Positions 30,506-38,971 are shown, numbered from the stretch's first letter. The stretch: 52,254 nt of DNA from an uncultured Treponema sp. (GCA_900316905.1 ONET01000014.1:1-52254); one strand, 5' to 3'. The notes: generated by a model not told the origin, from the letters alone. A program made the numbers and translations.

Positions 30506-32398
30506 ATGAAAAGGCATTTTCTTTTTTTCGCCGCCGTATTTTTTTTGGCGGCAAAGGCGACATCTCAAAGCTTGCCGCAAGAAATTTTAAGCGAGACCCA
30601 AGCTGTTTACGAATGGACGCAATCAGACGACGGCCAGTGGATTTTTGTGAGCGCGGCAAGCGCCGCCGACGGAAAGAACCGCTTGTATTCTTTTGAAAAA
30701 TCCAGCGGCGAAACGCGCGTCCTTTTTGAGCCGTTCCCCAACACAAGAGCGCGCTTTGTTTACGGAATGCATTTTTGGCCCAAAACGCAAAAGCTTTACT
30801 TTATGGTTCACTGCGGAGACTACAAAGCCCACGGAAGCGGAAACCTGTTTTTGCATGAAGGCCTTCACACCGCGCAAATGGACGAAGAGCGAAAATATTC
30901 GGCGGCCGGCGTTTGGCGGCACAGCGCTTTGGAGGGCTGGCTTTTTCAAGACCTTTGGACGGCTTACATTCAAAGCCCCGCGCGTCCCGACTGCGACGGT
31001 TTTTTGAACGCGCTTTACACATTCGCGGACCCGGGAGCAAATCCGATTTTCGCGCTCCAAAAAGACGACGGCGCCTTTGTCTATGGAGCCGAGGCGCTTG
31101 AATGGCTTTTGGAAAACGGCAGGGCCGAAGGCTTTTTGAACCAAGTAAACAAGGTTTCAATCGTTCCGCTTGAAAAATACTTGTTCCGCCGCGACAAGGA
31201 CGGAAACGTTTTAAAAGAAAGCGCCGTGACAATACGGGAGCGCGACAAAGTCAACGCAATGAACATTGGAATGATTTGGACCGAGACGACATTCGCCGAG
31301 GCCAACGAAAGCCTTTACTGCGTCTTGATGAAAGGCTCATTTAAAGACAAAGGCCTTCCGTCTGAAAAATGGACTTGGGACTATTCGCTTGTTTTTGAAA
31401 TCACAGACGACCAGGACGGACTTCGCTTTTTTATCCCGGAAGCGCTAAAAGAAATTTACGCCGTCACATATTCCTTTAACAGCAGCGACCCGCTTCCAAT
31501 AGAAGGAACAAAGGGCGGCCTTTTAATTCGCGACGCGGACAAAAAGACAAAATGGCTTTACGACGGAATCAATGCCGCGCAGGTCTCAAAGGGGCTTTTT
31601 AATTTTGCGCGCATGGGCGGCGACTCCGAGGCGACCTGGCTTATAAGAATTTGCGCGGGCCTTGTGTTTGTCATTTTGCTTTTGCTGCTCTTGTTCTACG
31701 AATTTTTAAAAGGCCGCTTTTCCGTTTCTTGGCAAAGAAGAATCGCCTTTCAAATCCAAGAGGAGGAGCGGGGAAAAATTTCCCGCGACATCCACGACTC
31801 AATCGTGCAGGACATCCGAGCGATTCGCATTGAGGCGGAAATGCTAAAAGTCCAAGAAGGGCAAGAGCAAAAGCAAAAGGACTTGTCCGAAAAAATCACG
31901 GACTGCATAGTAAAGATGCGGAACATTTGCTACGGCCTGGAGCCTGCGGAATTTTCGCTTCCGTCGCCCAATCCCGGAAAAATAAATTTGCTTTCGATTC
32001 TAAAATCCCTGGGCGAGCAGTTTGAGGCCAAGTCAAAAATCAAATGCTCGCTTAACGCGGCGCAAGGCCTTGAAGAAATTCTTGTGGAAAAGGAAAAGTG
32101 CAAAAGCCTTGTAAGAATCGTCCAAGAGGCGATTGCCAACATCGAAAAACATTCCTACGCGACCGAGGCGCAAATTTTGGCGAGGACGGAAAACCAGCAG
32201 GGCAAAAAAATTCTTACGCTTTTTATAATAGACAACGGCCGCGGCTGCGACTTGGACAAGGCCAGGTCCGGCGCCAACTGGCGGACGCATTTTGGCCTTA
32301 GGCAGATGCAGGAACGCGCCAAGACAATCGGAGCGGCGATAAGCTTCCGTTCCGCCCCAGACGACGGAATGCAAATCAAGCTCAGCGTGGAGATTTAA
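30506..32398 (+). CDS. Sensor histidine kinase (HisKA_3/NarX-type) with large extracytoplasmic domain
   Basis: This is a 630-residue kinase. The ATG at 30506 is preferred since a signal peptide begins there (K-R-H-F-L-F-F-A-A-V-F-F-L-A-A-K-A); ATGs 3-4 codons earlier are possible. A beta-rich periplasmic sensor of about 340 residues is followed by one membrane segment at about 378-401, then the HisKA_3 dimer helix with His430 in S-R-D-I-H-D-S. The ATPase domain has N-box Asn545 and the D-N-G-R-G motif at 576-580. It phosphorylates the response regulator encoded 3 nt downstream. The sensed molecule is probably a glycan or its product given the cellulase neighbour, which is inference. Confidence 0.92.
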   Translation: MKRHFLFFAAVFFLAAKATSQSLPQEILSETQAVYEWTQSDDGQWIFVSAASAADGKNRLYSFEKSSGETRVLFEPFPNTRARFVYGMHFWPKTQKLYFMVHCGDYKAHGSGNLFLHEGLHTAQMDEERKYSAAGVWRHSALEGWLFQDLWTAYIQSPARPDCDGFLNALYTFADPGANPIFALQKDDGAFVYGAEALEWLLENGRAEGFLNQVNKVSIVPLEKYLFRRDKDGNVLKESAVTIRERDKVNAMNIGMIWTETTFAEANESLYCVLMKGSFKDKGLPSEKWTWDYSLVFEITDDQDGLRFFIPEALKEIYAVTYSFNSSDPLPIEGTKGGLLIRDADKKTKWLYDGINAAQVSKGLFNFARMGGDSEATWLIRICAGLVFVILLLLLLFYEFLKGRFSVSWQRRIAFQIQEEERGKISRDIHDSIVQDIRAIRIEAEMLKVQEGQEQKQKDLSEKITDCIVKMRNICYGLEPAEFSLPSPNPGKINLLSILKSLGEQFEAKSKIKCSLNAAQGLEEILVEKEKCKSLVRIVQEAIANIEKHSYATEAQILARTENQQGKKILTLFIIDNGRGCDLDKARSGANWRTHFGLRQMQERAKTIGAAISFRSAPDDGMQIKLSVEI

Positions 32399-32401
32399 AA
32401 A

Positions 32402-33013
32402 ATGAAAAGACTTTACATTGTGGACGACCACAAAATGATGCAAAAGGGCGTTAAGGATTATTTGGAAGAGAACACCGACTGGCGCGTTCCAAAAACTTTT
32501 TCCCAAAGCAAAGAATGCTTAGAAGCCCTAAAAAACGCCGGCGGCCGCAATGAGCTTCCGCAAATAGTAATCGTTGACGTCCAGCTTTTAAACGAAAGCG
32601 GAATCGCGCTTGCCTCTCAAATCACGCGCGATTTTCCAAGCGTAAAATGCGTAATGTATTCAATGTATGACACAGCCGGTTACATAATGCAAGCCGCGTC
32701 CGCCGGCGTAAAGGGCTACATCAGCAAGGTGGCCAGCGAAGAGGAATTAGTACGCTGCCTTGAAACGGTTCTTTCGGGCAAGGAATATTTTGAGGGAAAG
32801 GCGCGCGGCTCCTTGGAAAAAATAGAAAAAGTTTCCCCGCTTTTGACGCGGCAGGAAAAGCGCATTTTGGAAAAGCTTTTGCAGCAAAAGAGCAACGAAG
32901 AAATCGCGGGCGAGCTTTTCATCTCGCTCCACACCGTGGAAAATTACGTAAGCTACATTTACGACAAGCTTTGCGTCAAAAGCCGCGCCGAACTTGAAGC
33001 CGCGTTTGGTTGA
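32402..33013 (+). CDS. LuxR/NarL-family response regulator
   Basis: This 203-residue regulator has a receiver domain with the acidic pair Asp8-Asp9, the phospho-acceptor Asp59 in V-I-V-D-V-Q-L-L, a Ser in the signalling strand (C-V-M-Y-S) and the Lys near 105 in Y-I-S-K-V. The C-terminal LuxR-type HTH is L-L-T-R-Q-E-K-R-I-L-E-K-L, then S-N-E-E-I-A-G-E-L-F-I-S-L-H-T-V-E-N-Y-V. NarL-type regulators bind short inverted repeats. The GGAG-N5-CTCC sites upstream of the cellulase, the lipoprotein and this operon are the likely targets. Confidence 0.92.
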   Translation: MKRLYIVDDHKMMQKGVKDYLEENTDWRVPKTFSQSKECLEALKNAGGRNELPQIVIVDVQLLNESGIALASQITRDFPSVKCVMYSMYDTAGYIMQAASAGVKGYISKVASEEELVRCLETVLSGKEYFEGKARGSLEKIEKVSPLLTRQEKRILEKLLQQKSNEEIAGELFISLHTVENYVSYIYDKLCVKSRAELEAAFG

Positions 33014-33589
33014 AAAAAACGCGCTCTTATGCTAGTCTAACAGCAATGGAACTTTTGTCTGGTAAGCGTGGTCCTTTCGGCGCAGGCCACGGACAAGAGC
33101 GTGAACAAGGCCACCGAGCCCCTTTACAAAATCGCAGACAGCCCAAAAAAAATGCTCGCGCTCGGCCAAGAAAAATTGGAAGGCTACATAAAGTCGATCG
33201 GCCTTTACAAGACCAAGGCCGCCCACGTAATCGCGCTAAGCCAAAAGCTCCTTGACGACTTTGGCGGCAAAGTTCCCGACACGATGGAAGAGCTTGTAAC
33301 TCTCCCCGGCGTAGGCCGCAAAACGGCAAATGTTGTCCTTAACGTAATCTTTGGAAAGCCCACGATTCCGGTGGACACGCACTTGTTCCGCGTCGCGCCA
33401 AAAATCGGCTTGGCGCAAGGGAAGACGCCGCTTGAAGTCGAGCAAAGCCTTTTGGAGCGCGTTCCCCAAAAATATTTAAAGGACGCCCACCATTGGCTTT
33501 TATTGCACGGCCGCTATGTTTGCGTCTCGCGTTCCCCCAAATGCGACGAATGCGTCATCAAAGACCTTTGCAAAAAGAATCAAGAATGA
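33010..33589 (+). pseudogene. nth: Endonuclease III (nth), 5' end truncated and frame-broken
   Basis: From the GTG at 33068 a 173-residue frame encodes most of endonuclease III: L-S-A-Q-A-T-D-K-S-V-N, the helix-hairpin-helix L-P-G-V-G-R-K-T-A-N with the catalytic Lys, V-D-T-H with the catalytic Asp, and the Fe-S loop C-x6-C-x2-C-x5-C near the end. The usual 40 N-terminal residues are missing. Just upstream, in another frame, ATG at 33046 reads M-E-L-L, which matches the conserved E-L-L that should precede V-x-V-V-L-S-A. Removing four bases near 33058-33061 joins the frames as E-L-L-V-S-V-V-L-S-A. This is either a real frameshift or a sequencing error. A shortened GTG-start protein could still be made. 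Confidence 0.75.
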
Positions 33590-33591
33590 TA

Positions 33592-33625
33592 TAATTCATA
33601 ATTACGAATTAAGAATTATGAATTA
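33592..33625. repeat. AT-only inverted repeat before the mscS-like gene
   Basis: TAATTCATAATT (33592-33603) and AATTATGAATTA (33614-33625) are perfect 12-bp inverted arms. Further AATTAAGAATTA repeats run to 33638. It may end nth transcription or be a mobile-element scar. Confidence 0.6.
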
Positions 33626-33656
33626 AGAATTACTAATTATCAATCGGAGGATAAAC

Positions 33657-34721
33657 ATGGAAGAACAAATAACTGAAAGCGGGAACACACTGCTAAATTC
33701 CGACCACACAATCAAAGAAGACCTTAACTGGGCCTACACTTCCTTTGTCAAATGGGTAAAGGGCTTTGCCACTTGGGACAACTTTTTTAGGCTCGTGGGA
33801 GTTCTCTTAATCTTTTTCGCGCTCATGCTTGTCTACAAGCTGGTCACGCGCTCAATCAAAAAAATACCAGAAAAAAAACTTCCCGCGCACCGCTCGATCA
33901 TTCTTCTAAAATTCATCAAGTACATATACTACGCGATTTTGATAATGTTCGTTTTGAGCTTGTTCGGAATCAAGCTTAGCGCGATATGGGGAGCGGCTGG
34001 AGTTGCCGGTATCGCGATCGCCTTTGCCGCGCAAACTTCGGTGAGCAACATCATCTCAGGCGTTTTTGTAATCGTGGAAAAGACACTCAAAATCGGAGAC
34101 TTGATAAACGTCGCGGGCGAAACTGGAGTCGTCGACACGATAGGCTTGCTAAGCGTAAAAGTCCACACGCTGGACAACCAAATGATTCGCATCCCAAACT
34201 CAACCATCATCAACTCCACTTTGCGGAACACAAGCTACTTTGACAAGCGGCGCTTGGACGTAAAAGTTTCGGTATCTTACGAAACCGACATGCAGACAGC
34301 CTTGGACACTTTGGCAAAGGCCCCCAACTATTGCAAGTGCGACTTGCAGGACCCCGCGCCGCTTGTTTGGTTTGACGGCTTTGGCGACAGCGGAATAAAC
34401 ATGACGCTTGCCGTGTGGTTTAAAAAAGACGATTTTTTAAACGCCAAAAACCAAACTTTTGTCGCCATAAAGCGCGTCTTTGACGAGGCCGGAATCGACA
34501 TTCCTTACAACAAGCTGGACGTAAAGGTTTACGACAGCGAGTCGCAGTTTATCGCGGGAACTTTGGCAAAGACAAAAAGCGCCGCCTCGCAAAAATCAAA
34601 AGCCAAATCTGCGTCTGGTTCAAAGAAGGCCGCCGCAAAAGGCCGCGCAAAGTCAAGGACAACCCGCGAGGCGATTGAGTCCGAAAGCGCCAAGGAATAC
34701 GACCCCGACAACGAGCACTAA
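33657..34721 (+). CDS. Mechanosensitive ion channel, MscS family
   Basis: This is a 354-residue channel with CGGAGGA before the ATG. Three membrane segments occupy residues about 38-60, 80-105 and 110-140. The pore-lining TM3 has the Ala/Gly pattern W-G-A-A-G-V-A-G-I-A-I-A-F-A-A-Q-T, followed by the conserved S-N-I-I-S-G-V. A beta domain follows (I-G-D-L-I-N-V, then I-R-I-P-N-S, the MscS 'PN' motif). The last 60 residues are a Lys/Ala/Ser-rich tail not present in E. coli MscS. It releases solutes upon hypo-osmotic shock. It probably has its own promoter in the AT-rich gap. Confidence 0.95.
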   Translation: MEEQITESGNTLLNSDHTIKEDLNWAYTSFVKWVKGFATWDNFFRLVGVLLIFFALMLVYKLVTRSIKKIPEKKLPAHRSIILLKFIKYIYYAILIMFVLSLFGIKLSAIWGAAGVAGIAIAFAAQTSVSNIISGVFVIVEKTLKIGDLINVAGETGVVDTIGLLSVKVHTLDNQMIRIPNSTIINSTLRNTSYFDKRRLDVKVSVSYETDMQTALDTLAKAPNYCKCDLQDPAPLVWFDGFGDSGINMTLAVWFKKDDFLNAKNQTFVAIKRVFDEAGIDIPYNKLDVKVYDSESQFIAGTLAKTKSAASQKSKAKSASGSKKAAAKGRAKSRTTREAIESESAKEYDPDNEH

Positions 34722-34722
34722 C

Positions 34723-34739
34723 TTGCAAGACCTTAAAGG
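34723..34739. repeat. 17-bp repeat, copy 2 (first copy at 28071-28087)
   Basis: TTGCAAGACCTTAAAGG is identical to the copy at 28071-28087. It overlaps the stop region of the reverse-strand methyltransferase. Confidence 0.7.
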
Positions 34740-36010
34740 CCGCAGCCCAACAAGTCCGCGAGCTTTTGCCTTGCGCCAAATGCTTTAAGCAATTCGCGCG
34801 CGGATTGTTCCAAAGCCCTAGACTGCGCGGCAGAGGCGCCGCCCCCCAAAGCGGGTTCTTTACCAGAAGGCGCGGCGCCAGAAACCGCTTCCTGACCAAG
34901 ACGCGCGCCGACCTTCAACACCGCCCTAATCATAAGATTCTTTGGCGTTCCTTCCATGTCGATGAATTCCAAAACTTGAACCTTGTAGCCGCGCGCTTCC
35001 AAAAGCTGGGCACGGACCGCGTCGGTCATCAAAGCGGAAAAGCGCTCGCGGAAAATTCCATGCCTTAAAAGCGGCGCGAAAAGTGCGTTGGACGACCTAC
35101 CAAGCTGCGCGTTGACTTCCTTTTGGCAGCAGGGAACAGACAAAATAGCCTTGGCGCCGCGTTCCACCGCAAAGGCGAGCGCGTAGTCGGTGGCAACGTC
35201 GCAGGCGTGAAGCGTTATCACTATGTCGGGATTTTTTCCGCTGTATTTGGCGATGTCGCCGCAAACAAAATTCATGTTTTTGACGCCAAGGCGGGCGGCC
35301 AAGTCGGAGCAGGATTTGATGACGTCTTCCTTTAAGTCAACGCCGGTTATTTGGCAGGGAATCTTTTTTACGCTTTCCAAAAAGTATTGGACGGCAAAGG
35401 TCAGGTAAGACTTGCCCGAGCCAAAGTCAAGGATTTGAAGCGGCTCTGAAGACGAGCTAGGCAAAACATCGTCCAAAAGCTCCAAAAAGCGGTTGACTTG
35501 CCGGAACTTGTCGTACTTTGCGGCGACGACTTTTCCAGCGTCGGTCATTACGCCAAGCGCCTGCAAAAATGGAACTTGCGTTCCTTCTTTTATGATGTAG
35601 TTTTTGGAACGGTTCAACGCGCCCTTGCGGGCGTTAAAGGCGCTTGCGGAGGCGCCGAAAAGCGCGGCTTTTTCGCCAAAGGCGGCGGAAGTTTTGGGCT
35701 TGCCGCCAGTTTTTGCGAGCGCTTTTTCCAGCCGCCGGACCTCGCCGCGCTTGTTTGCCAAAAAGGTGATTTCCTTTTCTTCTGTCCGCTCCACGCAATT
35801 TTTAAATGAGCGGCCGATGTTGGCACTTAAAAATTCCTCCAGTTCCGCCTGCGTGAAATTTTTATGGAAACTTTGCGTTTGGGTGAAGAATTCGGCGAAA
35901 TACGGCGAAACAGGCCCGCCCTTAAAGCGAATTTTGACGCGCTCGTATTTTTTCCCGAGGATTTCTTCAACTTTGCCCGTGGGCTTTGAAAGGGTGGCCG
36001 AAAGAATCAT
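34733..36010 (-). CDS. SAM-dependent methyltransferase (Methyltransf_32 type)
   Basis: This is a 425-residue protein. The N-terminal 150 residues form an uncharacterised domain with Q-T-Q-S-F-H-K-N-F. The methyltransferase core has motif I I-L-D-F-G-S-G-K-S-Y-L-T-F near residue 193 and the acidic end of beta-2 in I-T-G-V-D-L-K. The family signatures T-L-H-A-C-D-V-A-T-D and S-V-P-C-C-Q-K-E near 263-295 are typical of the methyltransferase-32 group. The C-terminal 60 residues are Ala/Gly-rich. The substrate is unknown, RNA or protein. The start ATG at 36010 may not be exact. Confidence 0.82.
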   Translation of the reverse strand: MILSATLSKPTGKVEEILGKKYERVKIRFKGGPVSPYFAEFFTQTQSFHKNFTQAELEEFLSANIGRSFKNCVERTEEKEITFLANKRGEVRRLEKALAKTGGKPKTSAAFGEKAALFGASASAFNARKGALNRSKNYIIKEGTQVPFLQALGVMTDAGKVVAAKYDKFRQVNRFLELLDDVLPSSSSEPLQILDFGSGKSYLTFAVQYFLESVKKIPCQITGVDLKEDVIKSCSDLAARLGVKNMNFVCGDIAKYSGKNPDIVITLHACDVATDYALAFAVERGAKAILSVPCCQKEVNAQLGRSSNALFAPLLRHGIFRERFSALMTDAVRAQLLEARGYKVQVLEFIDMEGTPKNLMIRAVLKVGARLGQEAVSGAAPSGKEPALGGGASAAQSRALEQSARELLKAFGARQKLADLLGCGL

Positions 36011-36019
36011 GGAATGTTT

Positions 36020-36271
36020 TCAATCAATTGGAGCTCCGTACTCATACAAAGTATCGCTCGGCAAATCTATTCTGTCGTTCCAAAAAACGCAAGTCTTGCT
36101 TTGGTCAAGTTGAACGCAGTTCCAAAGTCCTAGTTGATTTTTTAGCTGCTTAAAGTCTTCGATTTTTTCGATGTCGTCGTTGACATCGTACACAACTCGT
36201 CTTCCGTCATCAAAGAGAATCTTTAATTTATAATCATTCAAAGCCTGCAAGTCTTTTATCTTTGGAATCAT
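36020..36271 (-). CDS. DUF2442 domain protein
   Basis: This 83-residue protein starts at the ATG at 36271, with GGAG 5-6 nt upstream. The DUF2442 pattern is present: P-K-I-K-D-L-Q-A-L-N-D-Y-K-L-K-I-L-F-D-D-G-R, then V-Y-D-V, then a C-terminal V-F-W-N-D-R-I-D-L-P-S-D-T-L-Y-E-Y-G. DUF2442 genes usually follow a DUF4160 gene in toxin-antitoxin-like pairs. Here only a remnant of the partner is upstream. The function of the family is not established. Confidence 0.85.
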   Translation of the reverse strand: MIPKIKDLQALNDYKLKILFDDGRRVVYDVNDDIEKIEDFKQLKNQLGLWNCVQLDQSKTCVFWNDRIDLPSDTLYEYGAPID

Positions 36272-36273
36272 AA

Positions 36274-36378
36274 TCACTCCAGCGGAGGAAGCTTTGTTAT
36301 TGTTTGCGTGTCCCACATTTCCTGCAATTTTTTGTCATTCAACGCGAGCCATTCTTTTACTAAATTCTGCAGTTCCAT
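36274..36378 (-). pseudogene. DUF4160 C-terminal remnant
   Basis: A 34-codon frame (ATG 36376-36378, stop 36274-36276) reads M-E-L-Q-N-L-V-K-E-W-L-A-L-N, then L-Q-E-M-W-D-T, and ends K-L-P-P-L-E. This resembles the end of DUF4160 proteins (E-W...L-x-x-M-W). The rest of the domain is absent upstream, where the parA promoter begins. The ATG is embedded in TATAAT, so this stretch may instead serve as the leader and promoter of the DUF2442 gene. The stop is 2 nt from the DUF2442 start. Confidence 0.55.
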
Positions 36379-36429
36379 TATACCACGCTTCGCCCGCTTT
36401 TGCTAGTGTCCCGGCCCAGAACAAACATA

Positions 36430-36458
36430 TTGTCAACAAAGGCCAAAAATGCTATAAT
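36430..36458 (+). promoter_or_regulatory. Strong promoter of parAB, predicted leaderless mRNA
   Basis: TTGTCA (36430-36435), a 17-nt spacer and TATAAT (36453-36458) with an extended TG. The ATG is at 36466, 7 nt after the -10, where transcription itself should start. No Shine-Dalgarno is present. Confidence 0.75.
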
Positions 36459-36465
36459 AAACCTT

Positions 36466-37221
36466 ATGGCTAAAACTTTTGTTTTTGTAAATCAAAAAGG
36501 CGGAGTTGGAAAGACGACTTCCGCAATCAATATCGGCGCCTACATCGCGTTGGCAAAAAAGCGCGTCCTTCTTGTTGACTTTGACTCGCAGGGAAACATG
36601 TCCAGCGGCGTGGGCGTCTCAAAAGACAAGCCTACAATTTACGAACTTTTGAGCGGCGAGTGCGAGGCCGCCGAAGCGGTAAAAAAAACTTCCATACCCA
36701 CATTGGACGCTATCAGCGCCAGTCTTGACCTTTCGGGAGCGGCCATCGAATTGGTTGACCAAGAGCGCCGCGAATACTTTTTAAAGGACGCGCTTGAGCC
36801 GCTGCAGGAAAAATACGACTACATTCTTATCGACTGCCCGCCATCGCTCGGCATCCTTACGCTTAACGGCCTTGCGGCGGCGGACGCGGTTTTAGTTCCG
36901 ATGCAGTGCGAATACTTTGCCTTGGAAGGAATCACGCTTTTGCTTCAAACCGTAAAAAAAGTCCAAAAGTCAATCAATCCCAATTTGACAATCGGCGGAA
37001 TATTTTTCACGATGTACGACTCGCGCACAAGATTGGCGCAGGACGTTGTCGTTCAAGTGAAGTCATACTTTAAGGACGTGGTCTTCAACACAATCATCCC
37101 CCGCAACGTGCGCCTTAGCGAAGCGCCTTCGCACGGACTTCCGATTTGCAAGTACGACCCCGACTGCGTTGGAGCCAAAAGCTACCAGAAGTTGGCGGAG
37201 GAGGTGATTCACCGTGGCTAA
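36466..37221 (+). CDS. parA: Chromosome-partitioning ATPase ParA (Soj)
   Basis: This 251-residue ParA ATPase starts at the ATG at 36466, which gives the usual N-terminus A-K-T-F-V-F-V-N-Q-K-G-G-V-G-K-T-T. The deviant Walker A is K-G-G-V-G-K-T-T, Walker A' is V-D-F-D-S-Q-G-N near residue 40, and Walker B is I-L-I-D-C-P-P-S. It drives origin segregation with ParB, whose gene overlaps the end by 8 nt. No Shine-Dalgarno precedes it. The promoter geometry implies a leaderless transcript. Confidence 0.96.
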   Translation: MAKTFVFVNQKGGVGKTTSAINIGAYIALAKKRVLLVDFDSQGNMSSGVGVSKDKPTIYELLSGECEAAEAVKKTSIPTLDAISASLDLSGAAIELVDQERREYFLKDALEPLQEKYDYILIDCPPSLGILTLNGLAAADAVLVPMQCEYFALEGITLLLQTVKKVQKSINPNLTIGGIFFTMYDSRTRLAQDVVVQVKSYFKDVVFNTIIPRNVRLSEAPSHGLPICKYDPDCVGAKSYQKLAEEVIHRG

Positions 37222-38188
37222 AAGAAAACTTGGCCTTGGACGCGGCATGGACGCTCTTATGGGCGAGGCCGAACACCAAGCGCAAAACGACAGCGAGCCT
37301 TCAGTTGACAAAATCCAAAGCGCGCCAAAAGCCTCCTTCAAAAAAAGCACGAAGAGCGCCAACATTCCCGACGCGATAGAAACCGATGAAAACGGAACCT
37401 TGTGGGTTGACCCCAACTTGCTAAAGCCCAACCCCCACCAGCCCCGACAGGTTTTTGACGAGGCGGAACTAAAGGAGCTTTCGGACTCCATTGTTGAGCA
37501 CGGAATCGTTCAACCCATCATAATCGAAGACGCGGGCGACGGAACATTTTACATCATCGCGGGCGAACGAAGAACGCGCGCCGCAAAAATCGTAGGCTTA
37601 AAAAAAGTTCCGGTGCAGCTGCGAAAATTCAGCGACGAAAAAAAATTGGAAGTGGCGCTGATTGAAAACGTTCAGCGCTCAAACCTAAACCCGATAGAAG
37701 AGGCGCAGGCCTACTACGAGCTTATGAAGGTGGGCGGACTTAACCAAGACGAGGTTGCCCAAAAAGTAGGAAAAGGCCGCCCGACCGTGGCCAACGCCCT
37801 GCGCCTTTTAAAGTTGCCCGAAGACATGCAAAACTCCTTGATTGTCGGACAAATCACAAGCGGCCACGCGCGAGCGCTTCTTAGCGTGGAAAACCCCGCC
37901 GACCAGCGCGTATTGTTTGGAAAAATAATCGCAAGCAACTTGTCGGTTCGCCAGGCGGAAGCCCAAGCCGCATCCCTTAACGACGGAGGCCGCGCGTCAA
38001 AAAGTTCCGCCAAAAAAGACGGAGCGCGCGTCCGAGACCCCGACATAATCAGCATCGAGCAAAAATTTATGGAAACGCTTGGAACAAAAGTTTCGCTTAA
38101 CGGCGGCTTGGAAAAGGGCCAGCTTGTAATCGACTACTTTAGCCGCGCCGACTTGGACAGGCTTTACCAAGCGATCATAAAAGAATAA
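37214..38188 (+). CDS. parB: Chromosome-partitioning protein ParB (Spo0J)
   Basis: This 324-residue protein starts at the GTG at 37214 after a strong GGAGGTGATT. Its N-terminus, K-R-K-L-G-L-G-R-G-M-D-A-L-M, is the family's ParA-activating sequence. The ParB/Srx CTP-binding domain has the C-motif G-E-R-R-T-R-A-A near residue 117. The HTH region (N-Q-D-E-V-A-Q-K-V-G-K-G-R-P-T-V-A-N-A-L-R-L-L) binds parS. A C-terminal dimer domain follows. No consensus parS was noticed in the window. Confidence 0.95.
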   Translation: MAKRKLGLGRGMDALMGEAEHQAQNDSEPSVDKIQSAPKASFKKSTKSANIPDAIETDENGTLWVDPNLLKPNPHQPRQVFDEAELKELSDSIVEHGIVQPIIIEDAGDGTFYIIAGERRTRAAKIVGLKKVPVQLRKFSDEKKLEVALIENVQRSNLNPIEEAQAYYELMKVGGLNQDEVAQKVGKGRPTVANALRLLKLPEDMQNSLIVGQITSGHARALLSVENPADQRVLFGKIIASNLSVRQAEAQAASLNDGGRASKSSAKKDGARVRDPDIISIEQKFMETLGTKVSLNGGLEKGQLVIDYFSRADLDRLYQAIIKE

Positions 38189-38210
38189 TTTTTTTCAAAG
38201 GAACTGCCCC

Positions 38211-38945
38211 ATGATTTTTTCAACGGACTTCTCTCCCCTGCTTGAAGACTTTGACAAAAGCGAGCGCCTTACGATGGCCGCGATTTTAAAGTATTTTGAA
38301 AACGCCGGAAGCCGACACTCGGACGCGGCCGGAGACTCCGCCATAAAGGTGAGCGAAACTCTTGGCGTGGCCTGGGTTTTGACCGACTGGAAAGTTTGCG
38401 TAAAAGACTTCCCGCGCTACGGACAAAAAATCAAGGTTGAGACTTGGAGCGAAGGCTTGGTCTCGCCGTTTGGAACGTCGCGCAACTACCACTTGTACGC
38501 CGACGGAAACCTCGCCGTGGAGGGAACAAGCAAGTGGGTCCGCTTTGACATACGGGCTGGCCGGCCGATAAAGGTGGAGGCGGACTTGCTTGACCGCTAC
38601 GGCCCCGAGCCAGGAAAAAAAGTTTTTGGCGGCGAAAAGCTGGCCAAGATTTCATTGCCGGAAACCTTTGAGGCCGAAACAAAAATCCAGCTCCGCCGCT
38701 CCGACTTTGACTTTAACAACCATGTCCACAACCTTAACTACTACGACTTCGCGCTTGAGGCGCTTCCTGCAAAAGCGGCGGCCGCCTTTAAGAACGCGCG
38801 CATAAGCTACAAGACCGCGCTAAAGGAAGGCGACAACGCGATTGCAAAATACGCCGCCGTCGACGGAAAAAGCGTCGTTGCCATTTACGCGGCCAACGCG
38901 GACGGAGAAGCCGGAGCGCTGGCTTGCGCGGTGGAAGTCTGGTAG
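38211..38945 (+). CDS. Acyl-ACP thioesterase
   Basis: This 244-residue double hot-dog enzyme releases fatty acids from acyl carrier protein. The first half has the substrate-side pattern L-T-M-A-A-I-L-K-Y-F-E-N-A-G-S-R-H-S. The central strand motif G-V-A-W-V-L-T-D-W-K-V follows, and the second hot-dog carries the catalytic region R-S-D-F-D-F-N-N-H-V-H-N-L-N-Y (Asn/His). Length fits bacterial FatA-like enzymes. It follows parB after 22 nt and may be read through from it. Confidence 0.9.
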   Translation: MIFSTDFSPLLEDFDKSERLTMAAILKYFENAGSRHSDAAGDSAIKVSETLGVAWVLTDWKVCVKDFPRYGQKIKVETWSEGLVSPFGTSRNYHLYADGNLAVEGTSKWVRFDIRAGRPIKVEADLLDRYGPEPGKKVFGGEKLAKISLPETFEAETKIQLRRSDFDFNNHVHNLNYYDFALEALPAKAAAAFKNARISYKTALKEGDNAIAKYAAVDGKSVVAIYAANADGEAGALACAVEVW

Positions 38946-38971
38946 CCTTCCGCTCGTGTTTTTCTTATAAT

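Noticed and set aside
36400-38200. Replication origin or parS beside parAB
   Set aside because: No dnaA, DnaA-box cluster or parS-like 16-bp palindrome was noticed, so no origin call is made.
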